This document shows, piece by piece, positions 26,829 to 35,613 of a DNA stretch of 64,000 bases (position 1 is its first letter; each line of letters starts with the position of its first letter). Source of the DNA: Megaera_A sp965233855 (GTDB taxonomy: Bacteria; Pseudomonadota; Alphaproteobacteria; Rickettsiales; Rickettsiaceae). The stretch covers positions 62,001 to 126,000 of the forward strand of contig OZ247586.1 in assembly GCA_965233855.1 (NCBI GenBank). Direction: 5' to 3'. The position numbers were made by a program, and so were the translations under genes. The notes under the pieces are model-generated. The model had not been told where the DNA came from. It saw nothing but the letters and a program-made list of their open reading frames with translations, and made no database searches.

Positions 26829-27751
26829 TGAGTAATTTAGTAAAGTTTATTTTTATATTTTTAAGTTTTATAAGTTCATGTTATGCAAGTGAAAAACAGA
26901 TGATTACTATTAATCAATATGTTAGTCATGTTGCACTAGATGCTGCATATAATGGGTTAATAGAAACATTAGAAAGTAGAAAAATTTTACCGAATAAGGC
27001 GGAGATTATAACGAGTAATGCGCAGGGAAATATATCAAATTCTGTGCAAATTTCTAAATATCATGCATCATTATCTCCGAATTTTATGGTTGCAATTGCA
27101 ACGCCCGCTGCGCAAACAAATTTAAAAGCTAAAAATGGAAATTCTAAATTAGCTTTTGTTGCGGTAACTGATCCATCGGTCGCAAATTTACTTGGCGCAG
27201 AAAATGTGATTGGCGTGAGTGATAATCCACCAATTTCTGAACTAGTAGATATTGTGCGTAAGGTTTTTCCTGACTTAAAAACAGTAGGGATTATTTCAAA
27301 TTCTGGTGAGATAAATTCGGTTAAAATGTCAGAAAAACTAGAATCTGTGCTATCTAGTTTTGATATTAAAGTTAAGAAAGCATCGATAGCTAATTCAAGT
27401 GATATAAAGACTGCGATGAATAAGCTAGTTGGGTCAGTTGATTTGATTTATCTCCCGCAAGATAATTCAGTTGTATCTGCATTAGATAGTATTGCAAGTA
27501 TAAGTAAATCTAATAAAATTCCTTTAATTACAAATGATCCAACATTGGTAGATAGAGGTGTTTTACTAGCGCTTGGATCAAATTATTTTAAAAGCGGCCA
27601 ACAGCTTGGGAATATGATTGCTGATTTAATTGATGGGCATGCATTAAAAAGTAATATCCAGAATACTAAAGTAAAAGAATTAAAAATAAATAGAGATCTT
27701 GCAGAGGAATTTGCAATTAAAATTCCCGATAGTTTAGGAGAAGAAAAATGA
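26828..27751 (+). CDS. ABC importer substrate-binding protein 2 (TrpX-like paralogue)
   Basis: A 307-residue paralogue of the preceding gene, starting in the TAATG overlap. The signal peptide is about residues 1-20 (ending SSCYAS). It has the matching blocks NAQGNISNSVQ, ATPAAQTNLKA, FVAVTDPSVANL, IGVSDNPP, YLPQDNSVVSAL and GVLLALGSNYFKSGQQLG. Two different binding proteins feeding one permease suggests a widened or split substrate range, which is inference. Its stop overlaps the permease start by four bases. Confidence 0.87.
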   Translation: MSNLVKFIFIFLSFISSCYASEKQMITINQYVSHVALDAAYNGLIETLESRKILPNKAEIITSNAQGNISNSVQISKYHASLSPNFMVAIATPAAQTNLKAKNGNSKLAFVAVTDPSVANLLGAENVIGVSDNPPISELVDIVRKVFPDLKTVGIISNSGEINSVKMSEKLESVLSSFDIKVKKASIANSSDIKTAMNKLVGSVDLIYLPQDNSVVSALDSIASISKSNKIPLITNDPTLVDRGVLLALGSNYFKSGQQLGNMIADLIDGHALKSNIQNTKVKELKINRDLAEEFAIKIPDSLGEEK

Positions 27752-28608
27752 ACCAATTACAGCTTCTTGGAGCAATAGAAATAGGATTGATATACTCACT
27801 TGTGGCTATTGGGGTGTATATAACATTTAAGGTAATAGATTTTCCAGATTTAACTGTCGATGGAAGTTTTACACTTGGCGCGGCAGTTAGTTCTGCAATG
27901 ATATTTGCTGGTTATAACCCATATATTGCGACGATAGTTTCTATATTATCTGGGTCTTGTGCTGGCTGGGTCACTGGCTATTTGAACGTGCGCTGGAAAA
28001 TATTAGGGTTACTTGCTGGGATTTTAACAATGACCGCCTTATATTCAATTAATTTACGAATTATGGGAAGACCTAATATTGCGATTATTGATTCAGATAC
28101 GGTATTTGGCAATTGGTCTATTATACTAACAATATTATTTTTCACTATCATTACGATATTAAAGCTTACTCGCTTTTTTGCTTCAGAATTTGGTTTGGCA
28201 ATCCGTGCTGTTGGAATAAACCCAAAAGTTAGTAGTGCATATGGTATTAGAGTTGGTTTTATGAAAATAGTCGCACTGGCAATTAGTAATGGGATAGTTG
28301 CATTGGCAGGATCGTTATTTGCTCAATCCCAGGGGTTTGCAGATATTTCTATGGGGACGGGTACGATTATTGTTGGTTTGGCATCTGTTATAATAGGTGA
28401 AGCTATTGTACACCCCGAACGAATTTGGGTTGGTTTAATTACTTGCGCAATTGGTTCTATTTTATATAGAATTGCTATCGCATTTGCGTTGAATGCGCAT
28501 GATATTGGTTTAGAAGCATCGGATTTGAATTTGATTACCGCTCTTTTAGTTGCTCTGACTATGATTTCCACAAGACTTCGCAAGAAAAATGGAGCTAGAG
28601 AAATATGA
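27748..28608 (+). CDS. ABC importer permease (TrpY-like)
   Basis: A 286-residue membrane protein of the branched-chain/ribose permease superfamily (BPD_transp_2 type), with 8-9 hydrophobic segments. The early FPDLTVDGSFTLGAAV, the central GLAIRAVGINPKVSSAYGI and GSLFAQSQGFADISMGTGTIIVGLAS are conserved in this permease group. It would form a homodimeric channel. ATGA overlaps at both its start and end show tight translational coupling. Confidence 0.9.
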   Translation: MNQLQLLGAIEIGLIYSLVAIGVYITFKVIDFPDLTVDGSFTLGAAVSSAMIFAGYNPYIATIVSILSGSCAGWVTGYLNVRWKILGLLAGILTMTALYSINLRIMGRPNIAIIDSDTVFGNWSIILTILFFTIITILKLTRFFASEFGLAIRAVGINPKVSSAYGIRVGFMKIVALAISNGIVALAGSLFAQSQGFADISMGTGTIIVGLASVIIGEAIVHPERIWVGLITCAIGSILYRIAIAFALNAHDIGLEASDLNLITALLVALTMISTRLRKKNGAREI

Positions 28609-29357
28609 TAGAATTAAATGATTTACATGTTGTTTTTAATAAAGGCACGAAGATTGAAAATCATGTTTTAAAAGGTATCGATTTAAAAGTGATGGATGGT
28701 CAGTTTGTTACTATTATTGGTGGTAATGGAGCTGGTAAATCAACTTTGATGAATGTATTATCTGGGAACATTCGACCAAGTAAAGGTAAGGTGATTATTG
28801 ATAGTTTAAATGTTACTAAAATGTCGCCGGAAAATAGGTCTTCTATGGTATCGAGAGTTTTTCAGGATCCAATGATTGGAACATTTGCTGATCTTACTAT
28901 TGAAGAAAATATGAGTCTGGCTATGAAGAGAGGGGAATCTCGTGGATTAGCTCTAAGTTTAAGCGCAGATGCTAGAAATAGATTTAGAGAAGCTTTATCT
29001 GATATTGGAATTGGTTTAGAAGATCGTCTTACAGATAAAGTAGCTTCTTTATCCGGTGGGCAAAGACAGGCCCTGAGCTTAATAATGGCGACTCTTCTTG
29101 GATCAAAAATATTATTATTGGATGAGCACACGGCGGCACTTGATCCTAAAATCGCTAAGAAAATCATGCAGCTTACTGATAAGATTGTTAAGAGACATAA
29201 ATTAACAGCTTTTATGATTACTCACAGCATGTCGCAGGCTCTTGAGTTTGGTGATCGCACGATTATGATGTATCACGGCGAGATAGTACGTGATATGTTT
29301 GGAGATGAGCGTAAAAAATTATCATCAGCTGATTTAGTTAAATATTTTGATTTATAG
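28605..29357 (+). CDS. ABC importer ATPase (TrpZ-like)
   Basis: A 250-residue nucleotide-binding subunit: Walker A GGNGAGKST, Q-loop VFQDPMIGT, signature LSGGQRQAL, Walker B ILLLDEHTAALDP and H-loop THSM. The E-H-T substitution in place of the usual E-P-T after Walker B is seen in this transporter group. Last gene of the operon. About 30 bp after the stop an IS-B end fragment begins; the short TTTGTCC/GGGATAAA pairing between has no T-run, so I do not call a terminator. Confidence 0.92.
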   Translation: MIELNDLHVVFNKGTKIENHVLKGIDLKVMDGQFVTIIGGNGAGKSTLMNVLSGNIRPSKGKVIIDSLNVTKMSPENRSSMVSRVFQDPMIGTFADLTIEENMSLAMKRGESRGLALSLSADARNRFREALSDIGIGLEDRLTDKVASLSGGQRQALSLIMATLLGSKILLLDEHTAALDPKIAKKIMQLTDKIVKRHKLTAFMITHSMSQALEFGDRTIMMYHGEIVRDMFGDERKKLSSADLVKYFDL

Positions 29358-29388
29358 AAGTCTTTGTCCTATAAAAGGGATAAAACTT

Positions 29389-29507
29389 CAGCGATTCGAA
29401 ATATGGAATAAAATCAGTGTTATAAAAAATATTATCGGCTTTGTAGCAAATTATCAGATTATATTTGCTTTATTTTTATCAAAAAGATGGTGATAATTAC
29501 CAGATTT
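29389..29507 (+). mobile_element. IS-B end fragment (119 bp)
   Basis: It starts with CAGCGATTCGAAATATGGAA and matches the transposase-3' terminus of IS-B, inverted. It stops at CCAGATTT, where an IS-A left end begins. An identical 119-bp fragment with the same junction occurs at 48800-48918. Confidence 0.9.
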
Positions 29508-29971
29508 TAGCAATTCCAAATATGACCTACATTGTCTAGAAGATAGGGATTTAAAAAAAGCTTTTTCGTAGAGAAAATGACAACAAAGATAGCTAATTTT
29601 CTAAAAATCATCTAAGTTTATATCAATAGTAGTAAATAATTGGTATAAGTTTATGCATTCCAAAAAACACCTGAGTTTTAGCGCTATTCAAGGTATGATA
29701 GCAGATAAGTTTGCAAATGCGCAAGATACTAGAGCTCCAAATGCCAGCAATAGTATAAAAGATACAATGCTATCGGGTTTGGCATGCATGTATTTCCAAT
29801 CTGATTCGTTATTGGAATTTCAGCGTACCATGGAAAGAAGGCAACAGCGCAACAATCTACGTAGTATGTTTTCAGTACAAAATCTTCCTACCGATCAAGG
29901 TATAAGGAATGTAATAGATGAGGTGGATACCGAGAACGCGTTCCGACCAATATTCAAAGACTTGTTTAATA
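29508..29971 (+). mobile_element. IS-A truncated copy (left 464 bp)
   Basis: The IS-A left end has its first base changed (TAGCAATTCC for CAGCAATTCC) and lies directly on the IS-B fragment. It continues through the leader and the first 106 codons of the transposase (29653-29971) and is cut at TTTAATA by the insertion of a full IS-B. The rest of this IS-A is not on the other side of IS-B, so it was lost. It shares the GATACCGAG variant with IS-A copy 3. Confidence 0.92.
29653..29971 (+). pseudogene. IS-A transposase N-terminal fragment
   Basis: The first 106 codons (MHSKKHLS to KDLFN) are intact and then read into IS-B, which adds TAIRNMS and a TAG. All three catalytic residues are missing. 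The N-terminal region could in principle bind IS-A ends and interfere with transposition, but nothing shows that it is expressed. Confidence 0.85.
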
Positions 29972-31648
29972 CAGCGATTCGAAATATGAGCTAGAACCGT
30001 TGCATCATAACGCATTGAAAAAACGTATTTCGTAGAGCAAAAAGAAAAAAATAGTAAAATGCATATAAATCTTTAGAATAATACCAGTATATTTAATAAA
30101 GATTGGTACAGTCGTATTCATTCTAAAAAACACCTAAGTGTAAGTGCATTGTTAGAGTCAATTTCTAACAAATTTGGATTAATTTCAGACAATAGAGCGC
30201 CAAACAGTACTCATAAGATAAAGGATGTGATGCTATCAGGTCTTGCTTGCATGTATTTTCAATCCCAATCGTTATTAGAATTTCAACGCAAAATGCAGAA
30301 TCATCACCAAAAAAATAACCTCAAAAGCATGTTTAATGTTAATGATCTTCCTACAGACAATGGAATGCGTAATATTATAGATTCTGTAAATCCAGAAGTA
30401 GCATTTAGACCAATATTTAAAGAATTATTTAATAAATTACAAAGAGGCAAACACCTTGAACAATATCAAACATTACCAGGGAAGTATTTATTGAATGTAG
30501 ATGGTACGCAATATTTTAGCTCTAAGGAAATTAGTTGTAAAAAATGCTTAACACGTGGTACTGTCAAAAACTCATATCACTGCCATCAAGCATTACAAGC
30601 GGCAATTGTTAAAGACGGCTTACGTCAGGTCATACCAGTGATGCCAGAAGATATTTGCATACAAGATGGAGCAAAAAAAGAAGATAGTGAAGTAAATGCT
30701 TTTTATAGATTTATAGATAAGTTTAGAAAGGATCACGATAAGTTAGGCATTATTATCAATGCCGATGGATTATATGCAACAACACCAGTAATTGAGAAGA
30801 TACATTCCCATAATGCAAACTACATTTTTCGTGCAAAACCCAAACAACATAAGACATTGATGAATAATCTAACCTCTATAGATAAATCTAAAGTTTATAC
30901 CACTAGCCGAAGAAATAATGAACTTGTCATAGAGTGGGTTAATGATATTGAACTCTTTAGTGGCACCAAACAAAGAACAAATTATATAGCTGCATGGGAG
31001 CTAGTTCCTCAGAAAAACGGCACAAAAAAAGTGCAGTATTTTGGCAAATGGATAACTGACTTAGAAATCACAAATAAGAATGCAAAAATTATTTTAGATG
31101 CTGCAAGAGCACGTTGGAAAATAGAAAATGAGTGCTTCAATAGTTTAAAAAATCATGGATATAACATTGAACATAATTATGGTCACGGTAAAAACAATTC
31201 ATGTTATAACTTCTATAACTTTACATTATTATCATTTTTGATGCATCAAATTCATCAATTAACCGATAGTTTATTCCAAAAACTCAGATTAAAATATAGC
31301 CGTTTAGCTTCATTATGGCATCAAGTCGGAGCGTTTGTTAATAGACTGTATTTTACCAACTTAGAAGCGTTATGGGAATTTTTGATTGGAGAAATGGATT
31401 ATGAACCACCACCAACTTAAGGTGTTGTTTGATTGATTACTAACTGTATTTATCAATAGACTTGCTATTGATAACCGTTGTGGTGTATCATTTTTGTGAA
31501 AATGTTATTTTGTGATGTTTTCTACTAGCAAATCTGGTAATTATCACCATCTTTTTGATAAAAATAAAGCAAATATAATCTGATAATTTGCTACAAAGCC
31601 GATAATATTTTTTATAACACTGATTTTATTCCATATTTCGAATCGCTG
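29972..31648 (+). mobile_element. IS-B copy (full length, 1,677 bp, transposase intact)
   Basis: Left end CAGCGATTCGAAATATGAGC and right end ATATTTCGAATCGCTG are inverted repeats over about 17 bp. It is inserted into the truncated IS-A at 29971; the right flank is chromosomal DNA before tatD, not IS-A, so the junctions are not a simple insertion. It is the only copy with an unbroken transposase. Confidence 0.95.
30149..31420 (+). CDS. IS-B transposase (IS4-like DDE)
   Basis: A 423-residue frame from TTG 30149; similarity to IS-A (IHSKKHLSVSALLE) continues upstream to ATT 30116, where IS-A has ATG, so the true start is uncertain (ATT or TTG). It has the same catalytic layout as IS-A: NVDGTQYF, INADGLYA, RWKIENECF, then HNYGHGKN. 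The two proteins align end to end without large gaps, so IS-A and IS-B are sister elements. It may supply transposase in trans to the broken IS-B copies. Confidence 0.88.
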   Translation: MLESISNKFGLISDNRAPNSTHKIKDVMLSGLACMYFQSQSLLEFQRKMQNHHQKNNLKSMFNVNDLPTDNGMRNIIDSVNPEVAFRPIFKELFNKLQRGKHLEQYQTLPGKYLLNVDGTQYFSSKEISCKKCLTRGTVKNSYHCHQALQAAIVKDGLRQVIPVMPEDICIQDGAKKEDSEVNAFYRFIDKFRKDHDKLGIIINADGLYATTPVIEKIHSHNANYIFRAKPKQHKTLMNNLTSIDKSKVYTTSRRNNELVIEWVNDIELFSGTKQRTNYIAAWELVPQKNGTKKVQYFGKWITDLEITNKNAKIILDAARARWKIENECFNSLKNHGYNIEHNYGHGKNNSCYNFYNFTLLSFLMHQIHQLTDSLFQKLRLKYSRLASLWHQVGAFVNRLYFTNLEALWEFLIGEMDYEPPPT

Positions 31649-31695
31649 AACTTGTGCTGCTAATATTTTGTCTTATAAATTTCTTGATAGGCAAT

Positions 31696-32475
31696 CTATT
31701 TTTTAGCCTTTGAAAATAAATTGAAGAAGTTGTCAGTTGTTTGACTTGCGACTTCTTCAACCGAAATACCCTTCAATTGCGCAACAAATTCGGCCACATA
31801 CCTTGTATAAGATGGCTCATTTGTTTTGCCTCTTTTTGGAACTGGCGCTAAATATGGCGAATCAGTTTCAATTAACATTCGATCAAGAGGAATAAATTTT
31901 ACAGCCTCTTGTAAAACAACAGCATTCTTAAAAGTCACTATTCCTGAAATTGAAATATACATTCCAAGATCAAGCATCGAAGCAGCAAATTCTTTCGATG
32001 CCGTAAAGCAATGTATAAGACCAGGAAATTCTTGATTCTTTTTTCCTTCCTTAATGATATTTAGCGTATCTTCTTCTGCATCTCGCGTATGAACAATAAT
32101 CGGCAAATTATTCTCTTGTGATGCAATAATATGCTGTTCAAATGATTGGCGCTGCATTTTATGATGCCCCGCTTCTTTATTATAAAAATAATCTAATCCA
32201 GTTTCACCAAGCCCTATAACCTTCTTGTGGTTAGCTAATTTCACTAATTCAGAAGCAATCACTACCTCCTCTACCTCACTCGGATGCACCCCAACAGAAG
32301 CAAAAACATTATCGTGTTTCTTGGCGAAAGAAAGAATATTCTCAAAATTATCTAACCTTGTGCAAATAGTTTGCAAATATTGAACATTTACTTCTCTCGC
32401 CCTTAAGATAATATTATCAGTACTATCGTAATCTTTGAGCATATCTAGATGACAATGTGAATCTACTATAATCAT
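31696..32475 (-). CDS. tatD: TatD-family metal-dependent DNase
   Basis: A 259-residue TIM-barrel hydrolase of full length. Metal ligands are visible: DSHCHLD at the N-terminus, GETGLDYF near residue 91, IVHTRDA near 127, GLIHCFT near 153 and LIETDSPYLAP near 200. TatD/YcfH proteins are 3'-5' nucleases in DNA repair and quality control. It lies 2 bp after metG on the same strand, the usual metG-tatD pairing. Bases 31649-31695 to the IS-B end contain nothing recognisable. Confidence 0.93.
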   Translation of the reverse strand: MIIVDSHCHLDMLKDYDSTDNIILRAREVNVQYLQTICTRLDNFENILSFAKKHDNVFASVGVHPSEVEEVVIASELVKLANHKKVIGLGETGLDYFYNKEAGHHKMQRQSFEQHIIASQENNLPIIVHTRDAEEDTLNIIKEGKKNQEFPGLIHCFTASKEFAASMLDLGMYISISGIVTFKNAVVLQEAVKFIPLDRMLIETDSPYLAPVPKRGKTNEPSYTRYVAEFVAQLKGISVEEVASQTTDNFFNLFSKAKK

Positions 32476-32477
32476 AT

Positions 32478-34004
32478 CTATATCCTTGGAAATATTGGTT
32501 TAGGTTCCTGCAAAAGAGATCCAGGTTTTAACGCAAATTCCTTAGCCAAATTAGCAAATAATCTCTGTTTTTTTTGTACTCCAAGCTGATCAAGCATATT
32601 ACTCGCAGCATCTGGTATAAATGGCTGCAAAATAATTGCAATATACCTTGTGATTTCAAGCAAGCAATAGAGAACCTGATGCATTTTTTCTGGATCACTT
32701 TTGCGCAATGACCACGGAGCTTCAGTATCAATATACAGATTAGCTTGATCTGCAATATGAATAATATTGTCCAATACTTTATTAATATTAAATGATTCCA
32801 TATGAGAATTATTCTCTTTCACTAAAGAGATAATCTCTTTAAATAATTCTGAATCATATATTGCATCAATATCTGATTCATCAATATTTGGTATTTTTTG
32901 CTCACAATGCTTATAAGCAAAAGAACTTGTCCTTTGCAATAAATTACCAACTTTATTTGCAAGCTCACTATTATTTCTAGTTATTAAATTTTCCTTTGAA
33001 AAATTTCCATCACTACCGAATGTAACTTCTCTCATAAGGAAATATCTAACTGGATCTAATCCAAATTCTTCAACCAATTTAAATGGGTCAATAACATTGC
33101 CAAGAGATTTTGATATTTTTTCCCCTTCATTTGTCCACCAACCATGGGCAACAATTGTTTTAGGCAATTCGATGCCAGCAGCCATTAAGAAAGCTGGCCA
33201 ATATATTGCGTGAAAGCGTAATATATCCTTACCAACAATATGTGCAGAAGCTGGCCAGAATTTTTTAAAGTCCCGTGTTTCTTCTGGATACCCAAGAGCC
33301 GCTAAATAATTCGTCAAAGCATCTAACCATACATATATCACATGCTCTTCATTTCCAGGAACTTCAATTCCCCATTTAAAACTAGTTCTAGAAATAGATA
33401 GATCAATCAAACCATTTTTTACAAAACTTATCACCTCATTACGTCTTGATTTCGGCCAAATAAAATCCGGATTATTTTCATAATATTCTAGCAACCTATC
33501 TTGCCATTTTGATAAAGCAAAAAAGTAACTAGGCTCTTCAACCCATTCTACAGGAGCACCAGTTGGAGCTAAACCATCTTCGGTTAATTCATCTTTAGAA
33601 TAATATGCCTCATCACGAACTGAATACCAACCAGAGTAACTTCCTTGATAAATATTACCACTATCCTCTAGTTTTTTCCAAAAACTTTGAACAGCAATCT
33701 TATGACGTTCTTCAGTTGTTCTAATAAAATCGTTATTAGATAAATTCAATTCTTCCGCCATCTGGCGAAAGCTTTGAGAAGTTTTGTCAACAAAATCTTG
33801 CGATGAGATTCCAGCCTTATCTGCTGATTTTTCTACTTTCTGACCATGTTCATCAGTACCTGTAAGGAATTTCACATCTCTTCCAGACAATTTCATATGC
33901 CTTGAAAGCACATCACATGCAATACTAGTATATGCATGACCAATATGTGGCACGTCATTTACATAAAAAATTGGGGTAGTAATATAATAATTATTAGCTG
34001 ACAT
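32478..34004 (-). CDS. metG: Methionyl-tRNA synthetase
   Basis: A 508-residue class I synthetase. The HIGH motif reads HIGHAYTS (about 20-27), KMSKS reads KISKSLGN (about 297-304), and the anticodon-binding helical domain follows (about 360-500). It lacks the zinc knuckle (YSVRDEAYYSKDEL stands where Cys pairs would be) and the C-terminal tRNA-binding dimer domain, which is normal for the alphaproteobacterial short form. It charges tRNA-Met in the cytosol. Start MSANNYYITTPIFYVND fits the family. Confidence 0.96.
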   Translation of the reverse strand: MSANNYYITTPIFYVNDVPHIGHAYTSIACDVLSRHMKLSGRDVKFLTGTDEHGQKVEKSADKAGISSQDFVDKTSQSFRQMAEELNLSNNDFIRTTEERHKIAVQSFWKKLEDSGNIYQGSYSGWYSVRDEAYYSKDELTEDGLAPTGAPVEWVEEPSYFFALSKWQDRLLEYYENNPDFIWPKSRRNEVISFVKNGLIDLSISRTSFKWGIEVPGNEEHVIYVWLDALTNYLAALGYPEETRDFKKFWPASAHIVGKDILRFHAIYWPAFLMAAGIELPKTIVAHGWWTNEGEKISKSLGNVIDPFKLVEEFGLDPVRYFLMREVTFGSDGNFSKENLITRNNSELANKVGNLLQRTSSFAYKHCEQKIPNIDESDIDAIYDSELFKEIISLVKENNSHMESFNINKVLDNIIHIADQANLYIDTEAPWSLRKSDPEKMHQVLYCLLEITRYIAIILQPFIPDAASNMLDQLGVQKKQRLFANLAKEFALKPGSLLQEPKPIFPRI

Positions 34005-34115
34005 TCTATATCCAAATCTAAGGTTATATTAAGGATATAGAATAATACGATTAAATAACAAGATTATCAAGAGCAATAGTGATACACATAAATCGTCATA
34101 TAAAGTTTACTATTT

Positions 34116-34508
34116 CTATTTAGCAACTTCTTCAATAATTTCTAGAAGCTTTTCTTGTCTGTAAGGCTTATATATTATTTTCACTTCTTCATCGATGTTT
34201 TTTCTAAGCTCTTCTTCTTGTGAATCAAGCCCACTTTGAAAAACAAACGGTGTCTTGGCAAATCTAGGATCCGAGCGTAATATTTTGAAAATTTCATAAC
34301 CATTTATATCAGGAAGCATTATATCCGAAAGAACTAAACTTAACTCCTTTGCATAGCGTTTTGCCAACATTATAGCTTCCTCACCATTAAAAGCTCCAAC
34401 AAGCTTATAATCCGTGAAGTTAGGAATAATTAATTCTGCAAGAGTATGACAAATTTTCTCGTCATCAATAAACAAAATGACTTTCTGTTTATTAGCGGAT
34501 GGGTTCAT
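34116..34508 (-). CDS. Single-domain response regulator (CheY-like)
   Basis: A 130-residue receiver domain with no output domain. Acidic pocket FIDDE (D15, D16), phosphoacceptor D62 (LVLSDIMLPD) and Lys114 (IYKPY) are all present; the switch position near residue 92 is Ser (FQSGLD). It lies 4 bp downstream of a histidine kinase gene on the same strand and is probably its partner. With no DNA-binding domain it must act by protein contact, for example on another kinase, phosphotransfer protein or motor. Confidence 0.88.
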   Translation of the reverse strand: MNPSANKQKVILFIDDEKICHTLAELIIPNFTDYKLVGAFNGEEAIMLAKRYAKELSLVLSDIMLPDINGYEIFKILRSDPRFAKTPFVFQSGLDSQEEELRKNIDEEVKIIYKPYRQEKLLEIIEEVAK

Positions 34509-34512
34509 GTGG

Positions 34513-35259
34513 TTACCTTGTTTTTGGAGTAGAAAACTCTACTGTGGAGCCTATTTTATCATTATTCATTGCAGTGATTATACCACCATGAGCCTGAACT
34601 ATTTCTCTACAAATTGATAAGCCCAATCCACTGCCTTCTGTACTCTCATTAGTTCTAGAACTACGATTAAATGGCGTAAATATACTCGCAAGCTCGGACT
34701 CTGGTATTCCAACTCCTTCATCAATAACAGAAATAATCAAATGCTCAGCATTTTTAATTATTTTAGATCCTATATTCACTGTGATAGTACCTTTATCTGA
34801 ATAATTTAGAGAATTCGTCAATAAATTTGTCAACAATTGATTATACCAAAATTCATCTGCATTTGTAATAAAACTATCGATATGAAAATTCACTTTAAGT
34901 TTGATTTGACTCCTTACTAAATGAATATTTTGAAAATTTCTAATAGTAGATTTTGTTATGTCAATAAGGTCGACTTCCCTAAAGCTAAATTCTATTGATG
35001 TTTGATCAGAATTTTCATTAGAAAGTGCATCAACAAGTTCCATAAGTCGATCACCAGCTTCTAGAATTGATTGTAAGCATCTTTTTTGAGTTTCTGGAGT
35101 AGTTTCATCCCAATTATTTAACAGATATTTTGCAAGCCCCTGAACCCCATGTATTGGCGTTTTTAACTCGTGACGAAGCTTAGAAAGATATAATACTTTG
35201 CCTTTATTATTAACTGAATCTACTTTCTCTTCTGACATTTTACTTATTTTAGTTTTCAT
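34513..35259 (-). CDS. Cytosolic histidine kinase without sensor domain
   Basis: A 248-residue protein made only of a dimerisation/phosphotransfer domain (H30 in LSKLRHELKTPIHG) and an HATPase domain: N-box LLTNSLNY, G1 DEGVGIPES, F-box FTPFNRSS and G2 GSGLGLSI. No membrane segment, PAS or GAF domain is present. The signal must come through a partner protein. Co-transcribed with the receiver at 34116. Such a stand-alone kinase plus receiver differs from the NtrY/X, PleC and CckA systems usual in Rickettsiales. Confidence 0.88.
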   Translation of the reverse strand: MKTKISKMSEEKVDSVNNKGKVLYLSKLRHELKTPIHGVQGLAKYLLNNWDETTPETQKRCLQSILEAGDRLMELVDALSNENSDQTSIEFSFREVDLIDITKSTIRNFQNIHLVRSQIKLKVNFHIDSFITNADEFWYNQLLTNLLTNSLNYSDKGTITVNIGSKIIKNAEHLIISVIDEGVGIPESELASIFTPFNRSSRTNESTEGSGLGLSICREIVQAHGGIITAMNNDKIGSTVEFSTPKTR

Positions 35260-35613
35260 TCTAATATTTCAATGCAAAAAAGAATTAATTAAAATTAAGT
35301 TTGTGTAATTAAGGAAATTCAAAACTATTTAATACATCTACAATAGATCCGTATAGCTATAAATAATTAACTGCTGCCTGGAGTTAAATCTATATCACCC
35401 CATTTTATTTAAGATTTATATTCTTTGTACAAAAAATAACATATATTAATATATTTTGTTTAGCAAGGGTTTAATTGCCATTTAGTCCAATTTCTATAAA
35501 GAAATCTTAGAAAATATATAATTCTATCTAATTATTCTATAAATATAATTAGATAATTATATTCTTTGCTATTATTGTAAAAGAATTATAACTCATATAC
35601 AAAGCAAACATTT
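35260..35613. other. 354-bp AT-rich intergenic region between divergent genes
   Basis: I see no gene here. It separates the histidine kinase (minus) from priA (plus), so it must hold two promoters. The clearest structure is the perfect inverted repeat at 35525-35555. There is no convincing DnaA-box cluster, tRNA or riboswitch. Confidence 0.6.
35525..35555. repeat. Perfect 11-bp inverted repeat upstream of priA
   Basis: TATCTAATTAT (35525-35535) and ATAATTAGATA (35545-35555) are exact complements separated by 9 bp. The site is 59 bp before the priA start and has no T-run suited to a terminator of a neighbouring gene. It may be an operator for a dimeric regulator, or chance in AT-rich DNA. Confidence 0.4.

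Noticed and set aside
29358..29388. TTTGTCC / GGGATAAA hairpin after the ABC ATPase gene
   Set aside because: It needs G-U pairs and lacks a T-run, so it is too weak to call a terminator.
35260..35613. Replication origin upstream of priA
   Set aside because: AT-rich but no cluster of DnaA-box-like sites and none of the usual origin neighbours.
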